Source: Calvatia gigantea
Taxonomy: Eukaryota; Basidiomycota; Agaricomycetes; Agaricales; Lycoperdaceae
Length of the DNA: 64,000 bases
Assembly (NCBI GenBank): GCA_025093985.1
Contig: JACAAK010000003.1
Span: 1,798,001-1,862,000 of the forward strand
Direction: 5' to 3'
Part shown: positions 1-15,978 of the stretch, in pieces
Numbering within the stretch: the first letter of the stretch is position 1
Layout of the letters: each line of letters opens with the position of its first letter
Notes under the pieces: generated by a model
Databases searched by the model: none
Seen by the model: only the letters and a program-made list of their open reading frames with translations
Told to the model about the DNA's origin: nothing
Position numbers and translations under genes: made by a program

Positions 1-11
1 GTTGCTTGTAG

Positions 12-173
12 TCGACCATGGTGTATGAGTCGAAGCCTGCTGTAGACAGCGAGGAGTCTGACATTGTAGCTGCGGAAGGATATGAAGAATACAAGTCAGG
101 AGAGAGTAAGGTGGTGGTTAGAAAGAGAGTGTTGGACGGCCTGCGAACCAGATCAAAATGGCCTCCCATATAG
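12..173 (+). CDS. Partial last exon of an unrecognised gene (5' part outside window)
   Basis: Positions 5-11 read as a splice acceptor ending in TAG, followed by 53 open codons to a TAG stop at 171-173. The peptide has an acidic, Glu/Ser-rich first half and a basic Arg/Lys-rich end. The frame is closed just upstream by the acceptor TAG, so it is either the last exon of a plus-strand gene that begins left of the window, or a short ORF starting at the ATG at 18. No family is recognised. It is too short to be sure it is coding. Confidence 0.35.
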   Translation, partial: STMVYESKPAVDSEESDIVAAEGYEEYKSGESKVVVRKRVLDGLRTRSKWPPI

Positions 174-596
174 GAGTGCTGCGCATTTATGTAAGCACAT
201 CTATTTCTGGACGCTGTCGTCTTTGCCGTTTCCCATGGAGGCTTGCCCTCTCCGCCGTGAGCGTCCATTGACTGCTGGTAACCCCATGTAGTGCACCATC
301 CGTCTTAATGTGTTGGACTGTTTCAGATCACAGTGCACGCTTCTACCTGCAGCAGAGAGATCTGAACCACCTAAATTGCAATAGGGAAAGGGTTCACCAG
401 TGAGTGGCTCCTTGAGCCTACGAAAATAATACGATACTGGCACCGTGGCACGATTTCTAATCCTTCTTTACAACCGAGCACTGCCTCACAACTGCATTAC
501 AACAGGTTGATAAGTATCACAAGTATGGTCTGACTGCGGAAGTGAAGGCAGTGCAAAGAAACCGCCCTACTTTCGACTATTTATGCCTATCAGCAA
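174..596. other. Intergenic spacer
   Basis: Only short overlapping ORFs on both strands with no recognisable protein. It probably holds the 3' region of the edge gene and upstream sequence of the tRNA gene. I see no repeat or element. Confidence 0.5.
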
Positions 597-687
597 GCCT
601 GCCTAGCTCAATTGGTCAGAGCGTCAGACTTTTACGCTTAGGCGAATGATTATCTGAAAGTTGCGGGTTCGAGTCCCGCGGTGGGCT
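597..687 (+). tRNA. tRNA-Lys(UUU) with 17-nt intron
   Basis: A full cloverleaf can be folded. The acceptor stem is 597-603 with 680-686, allowing two G-U pairs. The D stem is 606-609 with 619-622. The anticodon stem is 624-628 with 653-657. The T stem is GCGGG at 663-667 with CCCGC at 675-679 around a TTCGAGT loop. The anticodon TTT is at 631-633, and a 17-nt intron (635-651) follows position 37, the canonical place. A T run right after the acceptor stem would serve as the Pol III terminator. The base after the acceptor stem is T, unusual for a discriminator, and the D loop is one base longer than usual. Confidence 0.85.
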
Positions 688-738
688 TTTTCGACGCTTA
701 CTCTTTTTTGCTCAGCAATGAACGTTTGAACCTTCTAT

Positions 739-2127
739 TCAGGGAACTATTAACTGTGCCACGAGATATTCAACCCAGTTTTGACAGCCAATTGGCACAG
801 AAGACAAAGTAGCTAATGCATCAGTTACCCGAACTTCTTGAAGGGATGCCTTCATAAGATTCAGAACATTTAATACATTCATGGAACCACTTTGGCGGTT
901 CTCATCGATCATGAGTGTGACGAGAACACCAGCTCTGGCAGCCGCCATGCCCAGGATAATGCTCTTCACAATCGGATCGCCTCCGAAAGCACCACTTCCC
1001 CATAACGGGGACACTACATGATCAACCCCAACCTGGGACAATGCAACGAAACCTATGTAGGCTTTTTCCAGCTCGCGCATTAGATTCTCGGGAATGAGGT
1101 CTGGAATGCGAGAAGGTCCAGCCATTTCAAAGTTGTCGAGTTCGAGCGCATCCAGAAACAAAAATGTATACGGAGTAATGGGAGGATCGATGAAATGTTG
1201 CAATCGAGCGGTTCGCCCTTGTCCAGACCAACTTGATCTGGGATGTATTTCTCGTGCAACAAGCACTACGTTGTCCAGTATTGGGGGTTGTACTAATAGT
1301 GCGCCCAAGGGTAATAATTGGGGGCATGCTGCCGTGATGAGTTCTTCCTGCGTACAAGAAGAGCCAAATCCAGGTTCCTTGTGAGAAGAAACCAGCATGC
1401 AATGGACGGTTGGGTGGGGAAATGGCACGGTTTTCCCATTCACTGGCTCGATATTCAGATGTTGAAATAGGGGTGTAACACAATCCAACCACTGGGAGAG
1501 ACGCAAGTCCACCGTCGTTGGAGATGAACTAAACCACTGATATACTGCCGTTTTTGATGGCTGATCATCGTCTAAATCGACGAAAGACCGGAACGTGGTT
1601 TCTAAATATCCACCGACTGCATACTCCATAGGCGGACAACTCGAATACCAGCACCGCAATGTACACCCCCAACTATTCCCCCGAGGGGAAGGCACAGTAC
1701 AAAGTACCTGGTGAGCCAAAAGCGCACGAATCTGCACAAGGGATAGTTCCAGTGACGGGGTGTCCGCACCAAGATGGGTCAATTCGTGCGAGGGAAATAA
1801 TTTTGGCAGGGAAAGAGCGGATTTTAGTATGTTTAACGCGATTCCACTTGCGAGAGATTGTCCGACCGAGGACTCAAAATCAGGGAGCCATGCCCGGAGA
1901 AAGTCGAGATCGGACTTTCCGTCCCCCTGCAGGGAGTAGGTTAGATCTTCAATGAGAGCAGGAAGCTCAGACAAGCGTGGATTCATTCCCAGTTTGTTTA
2001 TAGAGACTGAAATAATGTCCCAGAAGGTCGGATTTTCAGTGTTACACAAGCCGAGAGGGTCACCGGATACAAGAGAGGGATGTGAAGGAAGCTTGTATGT
2101 CTGTTTAGTAGTTGCCGACATCTGCAT
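739..2127 (-). CDS. Poly(ADP-ribose) glycohydrolase-like protein (PARG family)
   Basis: A single uninterrupted 462-codon frame that starts with ATG at 2127; a second ATG lies two codons on. The C-terminal half follows the PARG catalytic domain: a Cys-Thr-Gln-Glu-Glu segment matching the family's catalytic QEE, then LVQPPILDN, DALELD and WGSGAFGGDP, which corresponds to the family's late W-x-TG-x-FGGD block. PARG enzymes remove poly(ADP-ribose) from nuclear proteins after DNA damage. The Gly-Gly-Gly that normally precedes QEE is not present; PGFGSSC stands there instead, so activity is uncertain. It is intronless while its neighbours carry up to 16 introns. It is divergent from MCM5, with 211 bp between start codons. 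The family assignment is good; catalysis is an inference. Confidence 0.8.
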   Translation of the reverse strand: MQMSATTKQTYKLPSHPSLVSGDPLGLCNTENPTFWDIISVSINKLGMNPRLSELPALIEDLTYSLQGDGKSDLDFLRAWLPDFESSVGQSLASGIALNILKSALSLPKLFPSHELTHLGADTPSLELSLVQIRALLAHQVLCTVPSPRGNSWGCTLRCWYSSCPPMEYAVGGYLETTFRSFVDLDDDQPSKTAVYQWFSSSPTTVDLRLSQWLDCVTPLFQHLNIEPVNGKTVPFPHPTVHCMLVSSHKEPGFGSSCTQEELITAACPQLLPLGALLVQPPILDNVVLVAREIHPRSSWSGQGRTARLQHFIDPPITPYTFLFLDALELDNFEMAGPSRIPDLIPENLMRELEKAYIGFVALSQVGVDHVVSPLWGSGAFGGDPIVKSIILGMAAARAGVLVTLMIDENRQSGSMNVLNVLNLMKASLQEVRVTDALATLSSVPIGCQNWVEYLVAQLIVP

Positions 2128-2283
2128 GTTATGTTAGGTGAAGGAGGCAGGATAATGTAGTACAGCGAAGCAAGTTGTCTCTTCAGTCTGGGGGTGATGT
2201 CGAATGAATGTTTGGATCCGTGGAATTGAGACGTGAACTGGACGCGCGAAGACCTGCCCTGAACCTCATTATTCTCGAGTTTG

Positions 2284-2289
2284 ACGCGT
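2284..2289. promoter_or_regulatory. ACGCGT (MCB-like) palindrome between PARG and MCM5
   Basis: ACGCGT lies 50 bp upstream of the MCM5 start and 157 bp upstream of the PARG start. In yeasts this hexamer is the MBF site of G1/S genes. Its role here is inferred from position and gene identity. By chance one such hexamer is expected about every 4 kb. Confidence 0.4.
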
Positions 2290-2338
2290 GACTTTCCCCC
2301 CGCGTTTCTCCAAGGATACCGTCCATACACATCGAACC

Positions 2339-5127
<2,789 letters not shown>

Positions 5128-5627
5128 TCCTCATCTCGTCGATTTCCATAGAATGTTGTATGTATCAGTAATGTGTATAGCAAGGATATCCTGCCCGATG
5201 AATCGCTGGTCTCTCCGGATCTCCTAATTTCTCCGGGAAAAGATGCCCAACTCACATGCTGGACGAAACCAACTCAAGCTCGATCGGGAACGGCTAACTT
5301 GTTTGATATGAATGAGGTGTTTCAAGCCTCAAGTGTACAAAGACATGAGTTTAGAGTCTGGGTCAGGCTCACTCTTGGTTTGACCTTTGACTTAAAATAC
5401 TGATAGGCCTATTGGTCCCAGGCATTGATCGATGAGAAGACGCTCATGTTACCGTTACCTTAAGCGTCAATGTCATCGTTCAAAGGAATTAATTCGTGAT
5501 TTGAGTGGTACAAAAACGGAGATTCCGACACGATTCAATTGTGGAGGAAATCACAATGCGATATAGGTGAGGCGTTTCAGTGTCTTACTGAACCTTCCTT
5601 GGAGTTCTCCACATGTACACGTTTTGC
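5128..5627. other. Intergenic spacer between convergent MCM5 and CSN6
   Basis: 500 bp holding the two 3' regions. A 76-codon plus-strand ORF at 5173-5403 has no family resemblance and is taken as chance. No repeat or RNA gene is seen. Confidence 0.5.
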
Positions 5628-7123
5628 CTAATGCCAATCTGCCGCACTACTGCCCTGTCGTCCTGGCACATTTCGTCTTCGTGGATTTCGATCATCGCGA
5701 GAAGCAGTTAATACGATATGCTTGTCGACAAGCTGAAACACGGAAGAGATGGCCATCAAGTTTCTATTCGATTCCGAATATTGAAATAGAAGAACTCACG
5801 TCATTGAGAATGTTGGAAGATTTAGTGAGAGAAGAAAGCAGAGCTGTCAGCTGTACATCTTCATATTCCTAGCAATAAATGCACATGAGGCGTGGTCCGA
5901 TCAAACATACAGCTGGATCGCTTACGGTGTTGAATTCTTGGCGGAAGGCTTTATTTTCGGTAGCTGGCAAGGAAGCGACAAGAGCAGCGAGGGCACGGAG
6001 TGTTGCGTGATCTTTAGGGGCCTGGCCTAGAAATCAATTGGATTACGGTTGATCCTGGAATCCGATAGAGTGCCAAGCGGACCTGCGATAGCATCCGTGA
6101 CGTATTTAACTAGAACCAAGATACGCTCATGAAGCATCTTGACAGCCGATCTCTGAGTCTGAAGGTGTGAATCCACTGGAGAGACTATCAGTACGTATAT
6201 GTGCTGAGACAAGAAGACCCACAGTTAGTACCACTCCCCCCTCCTTTGGCCGTCCAATCGACTGCAATCCGTTCAGCTTCACCGGTCTCAACCTTGTACG
6301 GTACCTCTATAAACACCGCTCTCGACTTTCGTTCCCTAATCTCGACAGAGGGTTCATAAGCTTTGAATGGCAGGGTCTGAGCGTTCACATCGGCGCTTGA
6401 GACAAATGCAAGCGTGGGTTGGAGGATAAGGAGTAACGGCGTAGAACAGTAGTTCGTAAACTGAGAAGTAGATTATCCGACCCATTTAACGAACCTCCAG
6501 AGGTTGAAGGTCCCAGACGCACCTGTTCGTGCAGCGCAATATGTTTGGACGTCGGACGCAACGCAACTGTATACCATCCGATGAACTCCAGAGAAGGGAA
6601 TACTTGCTTATCTAGAAACCATGACGAGACAAAGCGCGGCGTCAACCAAACACGATACAGCGGTCAGCAATGCGAGTCTTAGGCAGCACAAGAGTATCGA
6701 TGTGCGGCTCATGGAGATACATACACTGGTCTCGTCGAGATATGAGGAAGGCATGATCAACGGACTCGCCATTGTCTCCTACAGCTAATTCGAAAGTGTT
6801 CACGATTTCCACTTCGCGGCCATTTTGGGTGCCAAGGAGAGCACCGAGCACTGAAAATCGGTGGGATGTTATCGAGCTGATCTAGAAAAAAGGGCAACCC
6901 TATGTACCAAAGGGATCTCGAGAATTAGTTTGCAACTTCCGGCGCGTGAGATGCTCTGAAATGTTTAGGATTGGTAAAGGATGTCTACAGCAAACAACAG
7001 TCATCAACTGCTGGTCCAAGGCCATGACATTACGGGTGGCGATGCTCACAAGGACAAGGACAATCCAGATGTTGTTGAGGAAGACAGGACGACGGAGGTA
7101 TCATCAGTTTCCATTGCGCTCAT
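5628..7123 (-). CDS. CSN6: COP9 signalosome subunit 6 (MPN domain, non-catalytic)
   Basis: Nine exons in transcript order: 7123-7050, 6984-6908, 6850-6725, 6611-6523, 6460-6235, 6184-6083, 6026-5926, 5868-5800, 5732-5628; 322 residues. CSN6 pairs with CSN5 in the COP9 signalosome, which removes NEDD8 from cullins. Seen: HPLPILNISEH, then GALLGTQNGREVEIVNTFEL and FPSLEFIGWYTV of the MPN fold, the later EAERIAVDW strand, and helices of the type AVKMLHERI and LPATENKAFRQEF. The JAMM metal ligands are absent, as normal for CSN6. The intron at 6185-6234 could instead start 12 bases further into the exon reading (38 nt); the 50-nt version fits the local intron size better. The tail after residue 300 is Arg-rich and poorly conserved. 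Confidence 0.93.
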
Positions 7124-7557
7124 GATGGGAGATTAGAGTAAAAGAGAGGCACATAATCGGTCACGTACAGAGGAATGCCAACAATAGCCACATTATATCC
7201 AGTCGCACTAAAACGTACCACGCTATTCTCTTTGGATTTCCCTCTAGCCGACTCGAACGACTGACCTCGTCATTACTAGTGACGCGCTCTACCAACTGAG
7301 CTAAGAGGGATTACACCCATTTCTCCAAGGGAAACACCCTGTGGTGGACTCTAATAGTCAGGTACAAAGGACTGAAGAAATTTAATAAGAGCTCAGTAGG
7401 TCACAAGCATAAATACACTAAAATACAACAGGGCAGGGGATGCAGCGCAAGAGTGGTATGATATGCGTACAATGCCGGTTATCCACAGAAAAACATTTCC
7501 AGAAGACTGTTATCAGCCTTACGCGTATCCGTATGGTTCATTCCAGGGCCATAATTC
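7124..7557. other. Spacer holding tRNA-Thr between CSN6 start and kinase 3' end
   Basis: Apart from the tRNA gene at 7238-7310, only the CSN6 upstream region and the kinase 3' region are present. An ACGCGT occurs at about 7521 but lies in the kinase 3' side, where a promoter role is unlikely. Confidence 0.5.
7238..7310 (-). tRNA. tRNA-Thr(AGU), no intron
   Basis: The reverse complement folds as a standard 73-nt cloverleaf. The acceptor stem TCCCTCT pairs perfectly with AGAGGGA, with A as discriminator. The D arm is GCTC/GAGC, and the anticodon stem CGTCA/TGACG holds loop CTAGTAA, giving anticodon AGT. The T loop is TTCGAGT with one weak pair in its stem. Wobble A34 would be modified to inosine, to read ACU, ACC and ACA. 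Confidence 0.95.
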
Positions 7558-9862
7558 TTATGATATGGATAGTTTGCTCCTTGCCTCGCCAATCACCCCT
7601 TCCACAATGCTCCCCCTTGTACCTGGCCGCTTGGCCTTGAGGGTCTTCATCAACTCCATACCTTTTATACGTCCCCACGAACCCGGTGAAATTCCATCGG
7701 TAGCACTAACGCCGTCGCTGGACATTTTGAAAACCCCTGGAGCCGTATCACTGGTTTTAGGTCTCATTGTTGGGTTCCTGAGTTCCTGGACCTGGTTAAT
7801 TAAAGTCTTTTGCTGGCTCCCCCCGCGAACCTCCTGTATCCCCAAAATCGCCGGCTTTGGGTCATGTCTTCCCGATGACCGTCCGATACCAGTGGAAGGT
7901 CCGGCATAGGATACTGCGGAAGGCACGGCGCTCCCCAAAAATGAAGGCTTCTTAGCATTTGATACGATGCGCGACCAAATTTTCTTTTTCTTAGTTCCTT
8001 TCCCTTCAGGAGTCAACGGTGACTGAGCGTATACGGCGGGTTCCTGTGTGGGCGTGGGCAACTTCGGACTTGGTGGTGGTTCGACGAATGATGAAGACGT
8101 TGTTGGCGGCGTTGATGTGCCATGTTCGGGGGCCTCCGTAGATGCATCATCTTCAGAAGAAGACGGAGTGGTCGAAGGTCGCTCTCCCCCTTCGACTAAA
8201 TCACCGTATCCCTCCGAATCAGAGACATTTTCCTGTTTCTCTGATCCGAGTTCATGCGCTGTGAAATCTTCCAACGGCCTTCGTCGGTGATGAATTGTGC
8301 TGGCAGGAGAATGGACGGTTGTAGCGAAGTCCCAGGAGTCAATCGTGGCCACGGTAGGCGGGTGGCGGACAGCACGACGCTCTTGGCGTCGGGTTAAAGG
8401 CGGCAAGTCCTCTAGAAAAAGAGTTTGGTTTTACGGACAGATGCGCGAGTATTGGAAGCTTACTTAAAATCGTATTGATCAGGTAGCTCTTTTTCTTTGC
8501 GCTTTTGAAAAACGGGGTCTGCAAGAGCTGCTCTGCCGTGGGTCTGCACAGACAATCAGCAAGCGTTAGACTGGAAGTGGTTAAAACCTACCGTTTTGAA
8601 GGATCCTTCACGAGACAACTATCCACCATCTCCTTAAAGGCACGAGAGTACTTATATGCTCCACCTTCTCTGTCCAGAGTAGGAGGGGCATCATGAATGC
8701 TAGATGAATTAGATGAGCAAAGTTCTTGTGGGAAGATAGGGAACACTGTGTCCTACACTCGCAAAAGGACATCTTTGGGTGATTCTCTTGATCTTGGAGG
8801 TCGCCCCTGACAGAGCTCGAGAGCAGTGATGCCAAAACTCCAAATGTCAGCCCCAGAATCGTATTGCCGGCCTTGAATAAGCTCAGGTGCCATCCAGCAT
8901 GGCTATGCACACGAGTTACCATTTCAATTCGAATTAGACAGCGAGGGATGCACGTACTGTACCAACAAACGATTTACGTTTTCCGATCTTCGGCCTCGAC
9001 TTGATGCCCCCGTCGAAAGCTACTGAGTGCTTATGCCCTGCCTGGTTGGGAGCAGCCGTGGTTGTTACTGTATACTCCCGCGAATGCGAGTTGGTTGACG
9101 TATGTCGGGAAGGGTCCTCGCTGAGGTCCGCCGCAACGCCGAGGTCTCCGAGAAGTACGGTGCCATCATCGTCGATGAGCAAGTTGGCGGCTTTAACATC
9201 ACGGTGGATAAATCCATTTATGTGAAGATAGCTAATCAAAAAGGAAATGTATCAGAGAAGCAGTCAAGAAAAACGTCAAAATGTAAGCGAAGTCGTCTTA
9301 CTTCAACCCCTTGAGCGCCTGCCGTAAGATGCATTTGACGACATCTTCCTCCATTCCTCCAGGCCATCCGTATCGCATCACGTCTGCGGCGCTGCCTTTA
9401 TTCATCAGACGGAGAGCAATATACAGCTTATGCCCCTCCATCCAGGAGCCACGAACCCGGAGTACGTTGGGGTGTTTAGAGAGCGACATTAATGTCGTTT
9501 CGCTCTTCAGGAGCTGGAGTGACCGGGGAGGAAGGGAATCGAGATCCAGGACTTTAAGGGCGCAGGGCGTGGGTGTAGGCGGGTTATTGGGATTCTTAGC
9601 CGGCGGGTGATAGGTAGCAGCGTAGACGATAGACGAGGCGCCGTAGCCAATAGGGTCGCCTATGATGTAGTCAGAAGCACGGTCACTATGTTTTCATTAA
9701 TTAGGTTTGCCTGACGAATGGTTGACCTGCTCACCTGAAGAGTATCCACTCGTCCTCAACAGCTCCGATGAACTTCTTGCTCGTCATGACGCCAGAAGTT
9801 AGGCCACCAGGGGGTGGGTCCTGTGGAAAATCAGGAGGGAGCGGTCCTGGGTGTGCGGTCAT
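7558..9862 (-). CDS. Ste20-family protein kinase, FRAY/OSR1-SPAK-like
   Basis: Seven exons: 9862-9735, 9685-9302, 9231-8958, 8902-8757, 8699-8592, 8543-8464, 8411-7558; 657 residues. The kinase domain covers roughly residues 45-370: Gly loop IGYGASSIVYAA, Lys in CALKVLDLDS, catalytic loop HRDVKAANLL, activation segment FVGTPCWMAPELI, then SFGITALELCQG. This layout fits the germinal-centre/FRAY branch, whose animal members act in osmotic and ion-transport signalling. The DFG motif reads DLG. A stretch of about 60 residues rich in Ser, Thr and His is inserted before the activation loop. The last exon encodes a long Ser/Pro/Thr-rich tail; I see no clear C-terminal CCT docking domain. The substrate in this fungus is unknown. 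Confidence 0.85.
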
Positions 9863-12141
9863 AATGTACAAGTTACGAATCAGCAATTATACCAATGTAG
9901 GATAACAGAATAAGGAATAGTATTTTAAGGCAAGATAGAAAGTGGTAAGCGAGCCACAGGATGCGATGGGTGAGAGTGTGGAACCGGAGAGGCGACGTGG
10001 GTACGAAGGAGGCTGGCGGTGGTGATTGGGGATAAAATAAGCCTTAGAGAAGGCGGTGGACTCGTCGGCGTTGCGGTTGCGGGTCGGTTGCGAGGCAGAG
10101 CACTTTATCATCAAAGTGGCCAGCCAGGGCCCCTCACCACCAAAACATCCCAGCTACCCTGTATTGGAAATTCTCTCGGCGCAACCTTAGAGTCTGGGCA
10201 TGACAATCTGTTCTCCCGGAGTGATGGTCATCATCATCGGTTATGAGCGTCCAGACCCTGATATATATCTCATATTCTGCACAACTCTCGAGGGCACTCC
10301 TTTGGGATCCGCTCCAATGCTTGTATTCCATCCGTGTTCATCTGGGAGCATCTACACGTCACTGAGGTACATCGTTCACCTGGAGCATTAATTGCTGCCC
10401 TTCTGGAATAGGGGACCCTTCTGCATCAGACACATGTTCGCCCCGCTGATGATCTTGGCAGGTGGGCTTGGTGATTTCCTGCATCTTTATTTCTCGCGGG
10501 CAGAAATACAGATCTCCATAAATTCACCATTCTATTTTTCTCTTTATGAAGGTTTACCGAAAAACATGAAGGGGTTCTATTCCCAAGGGGACTATGAATA
10601 ACACTGTGCTGGCGTCCTCAAAATAAACGCCCCCATGAGCCCATAATTATCGAATAAATGCCACTTGTGATTCAAGGTCTCCAGCTACCCATGTGCGTTC
10701 ACTTCACTCCTCTTCTCCACTCTTCCACCCGCGAGGCGTTCTAAATGGTTTCTAATTCTTGGAACTTGTGGGGTTTTTCAACCGGACCGAGGATTGAGGT
10801 GGCCGATATCTGAGCTCAGATGCCGGCATCATCGCCACTCAGTTCTCGCGCTAGTCCTTTGGTTGCAAAAATGTCCATCAGAAGATAAGGATAAACCAGG
10901 TCGTTGGATAAGAATACACGGAAGTCTCGCACCCAGAAAAATACGCGAAGCTGCCAGCTCAACGTTAAACACAGTTGAGCCACGGAATCGGGTCGGGAAC
11001 CTCCCGGAACCTCTGTCAAGTATGTAGGGCTTGAATTGTTCCAGCCTGACCACAGTCTCAAAGCCAGAAGACGACGTGTGAAATAGAGCGCCTGGACACC
11101 TAAACTGCAGTGAGAGCAGTTGGTCGGCGTCTATGCATGTTCAGGGGTTCCGACAAAATTATTTCTCCTGTCAAAATTATTTCACTTCGGTTTATTTAAT
11201 TAGGTAGCAATGAAGAGGGTGGCGAGTCTAAGTAAATTCGAGCATATATGTGGCATGTAGTTTAGCATAGTGAGTCATCCTTTTGATGACTGGTCTTGCC
11301 CAGTTTCATTCCGGGGGTCGAGCAATGCCTTTGGGAGTTGGAATTGGAGACGCGTCAGAATATAGGCTAACTTAGGAGTCGGTCGGACTTGAAGTTGGTC
11401 CGTTCCTCTTCTCGGGGAGATAACGAGGGACGGGACTAGGATAGGGGTATTGCGTCCTGTAACCTAGCATAACGTTCTTGTTCGCTTTTAAGGGCACCGC
11501 AGTAAGGCAGGGCTGAGATGGTGAGCTATAGGCGGGGAGCCTGAGGTCCAAAGGGCCGAACGGAATAGGGGAAGGTGTGGAAGACGCAAGCGGAAAGTAT
11601 GGAATACTACAACGGTTGGGTTCTGCGGTGTTGCCTCACGGTTGACGGGAGTGACTCGTGAGACCGGATACTAGTGTAATGTCAGTGAGGTGAGGTGCAC
11701 TCAAGGAGCTGAGGAGGAAGAATGAGGAAACATTCATAGCGCTCGAGAATCTAGACAATAGATCTTTGCTTCAGGGCTACTGTGCCTCGTGTTCTTGTTC
11801 TTGTGCTTTGCCGTGGGGGGGTTAGTGGAGATGGTGAAAATTCGCCCTTGTTCTTGAGGGGGCGAGGGTGGAAAGAAGGGTGTGCAGGAAGCCGATAAGC
11901 AGGATGATGAAATGCTCATCTGCCCTAGCGCCGGGAGATAAGAGGATTTGTTGTTGATTACCCACAGCTATTCGCCGAGTGGCGATTTGTTCCGGAGGGA
12001 CCGTGTGTGACATTATGTGACAGAAGGTCACAGGGGGGCGTTGAATGATACAGAGCCACCTCTTCTTCTCCTCTCCTCCCCCATATTCTCTACTCTTCCG
12101 CTTCCTCCTCCCCTTGCCCCCTTTTTTCAGGCCGTCCCTAC
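9863..12141. other. 2.3 kb gene-free region between two divergent kinase genes
   Basis: The longest intergenic stretch of the window. ORFs of 60-110 codons overlap on both strands with no family features. It carries a short direct repeat (11152-11184), one ACGCGT at about 11350, and close to its right end a CT-rich tract (about 12058-12128) ending TTTTTTCAG, which looks like the acceptor of a 5' UTR intron of the SRPK gene. An unannotated non-coding RNA cannot be excluded. Confidence 0.5.
11152..11184. repeat. Short direct repeat
   Basis: Two 15-nt copies (11152-11166 and 11170-11184) around the shared core CAAAATTATTTC, 13 of 15 positions equal. They lie in the promoter region between two kinases. 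They may be a duplicated regulatory site or chance. Confidence 0.4.
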
Positions 12142-15256
<3,115 letters not shown>

Positions 15257-15978
15257 TTGCTGGGCCCAAGCCGAAATTAGAGCGGGTTGGCTACACTGCT
15301 GCTTCTGTGTCGGCTCGGGCTACATGTCTACGCTTCTCGCCCCTCCTGCGTCAATCCACAGCCGGCATTTACTCCTTTGGCGTCCTGTCCCTTCTTTGGT
15401 TTGTGGTATATCTACTTAGATGTTTTTGCCTTAGACTTTTCCGTCGTGGGTGGTCTTGGTCAACCTAGTTATTATTCTATGCCTTACGGTCATTCCTTTT
15501 GAACCTTACCTTATTATTACTATGTGTTATTCTGGGGCTCTGGGTTTATTTCTTTCTCTCGGTTTTTTTGCCACTTTTTTTCTCCCTGGTCTATTGTTGT
15601 CAGAATTCCTCCGATATGTTCATACACACCTTGTTGCAGATTTCCTCATTCCCTTTCATTCTAGTGTCCATGTTGTTATCAATCGTCTCTCATTTTCAAT
15701 TGCACAGTGCACGCCTTTCTTCACAATAAATTTGTAGACTTGTAATAATGGCGAAGAGAACTTTTCTGATACAAGACTGTCATCGAGCTAGCCTTTTTGA
15801 GTTGATTACAAGACCCGCCAAAATCCGAACGGTCCCCTGCATGGTGTGCCGGCCTATGCGGCCCGGCAGGTATCATACATTGACCTTCGGAAATTTTTTT
15901 GGCAACTTGTTCCCGAACGGTCGTGTTTCGCAAGACGACATTTATTTCGCCCTTTCAAAAATTTGAGCCAAACTCAAC
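15257..15978. other. Spacer between SRPK 3' end and helicase start
   Basis: The first half is strongly T-rich, as expected of a 3' UTR and polyadenylation region. The rest is the helicase promoter. ORFs here are T-rich hydrophobic chance frames. No gene is supported. Confidence 0.5.

Noticed and set aside
5173..5403. 76-codon ORF after MCM5
   Set aside because: No conserved features and located in overlapping 3' regions of convergent genes.
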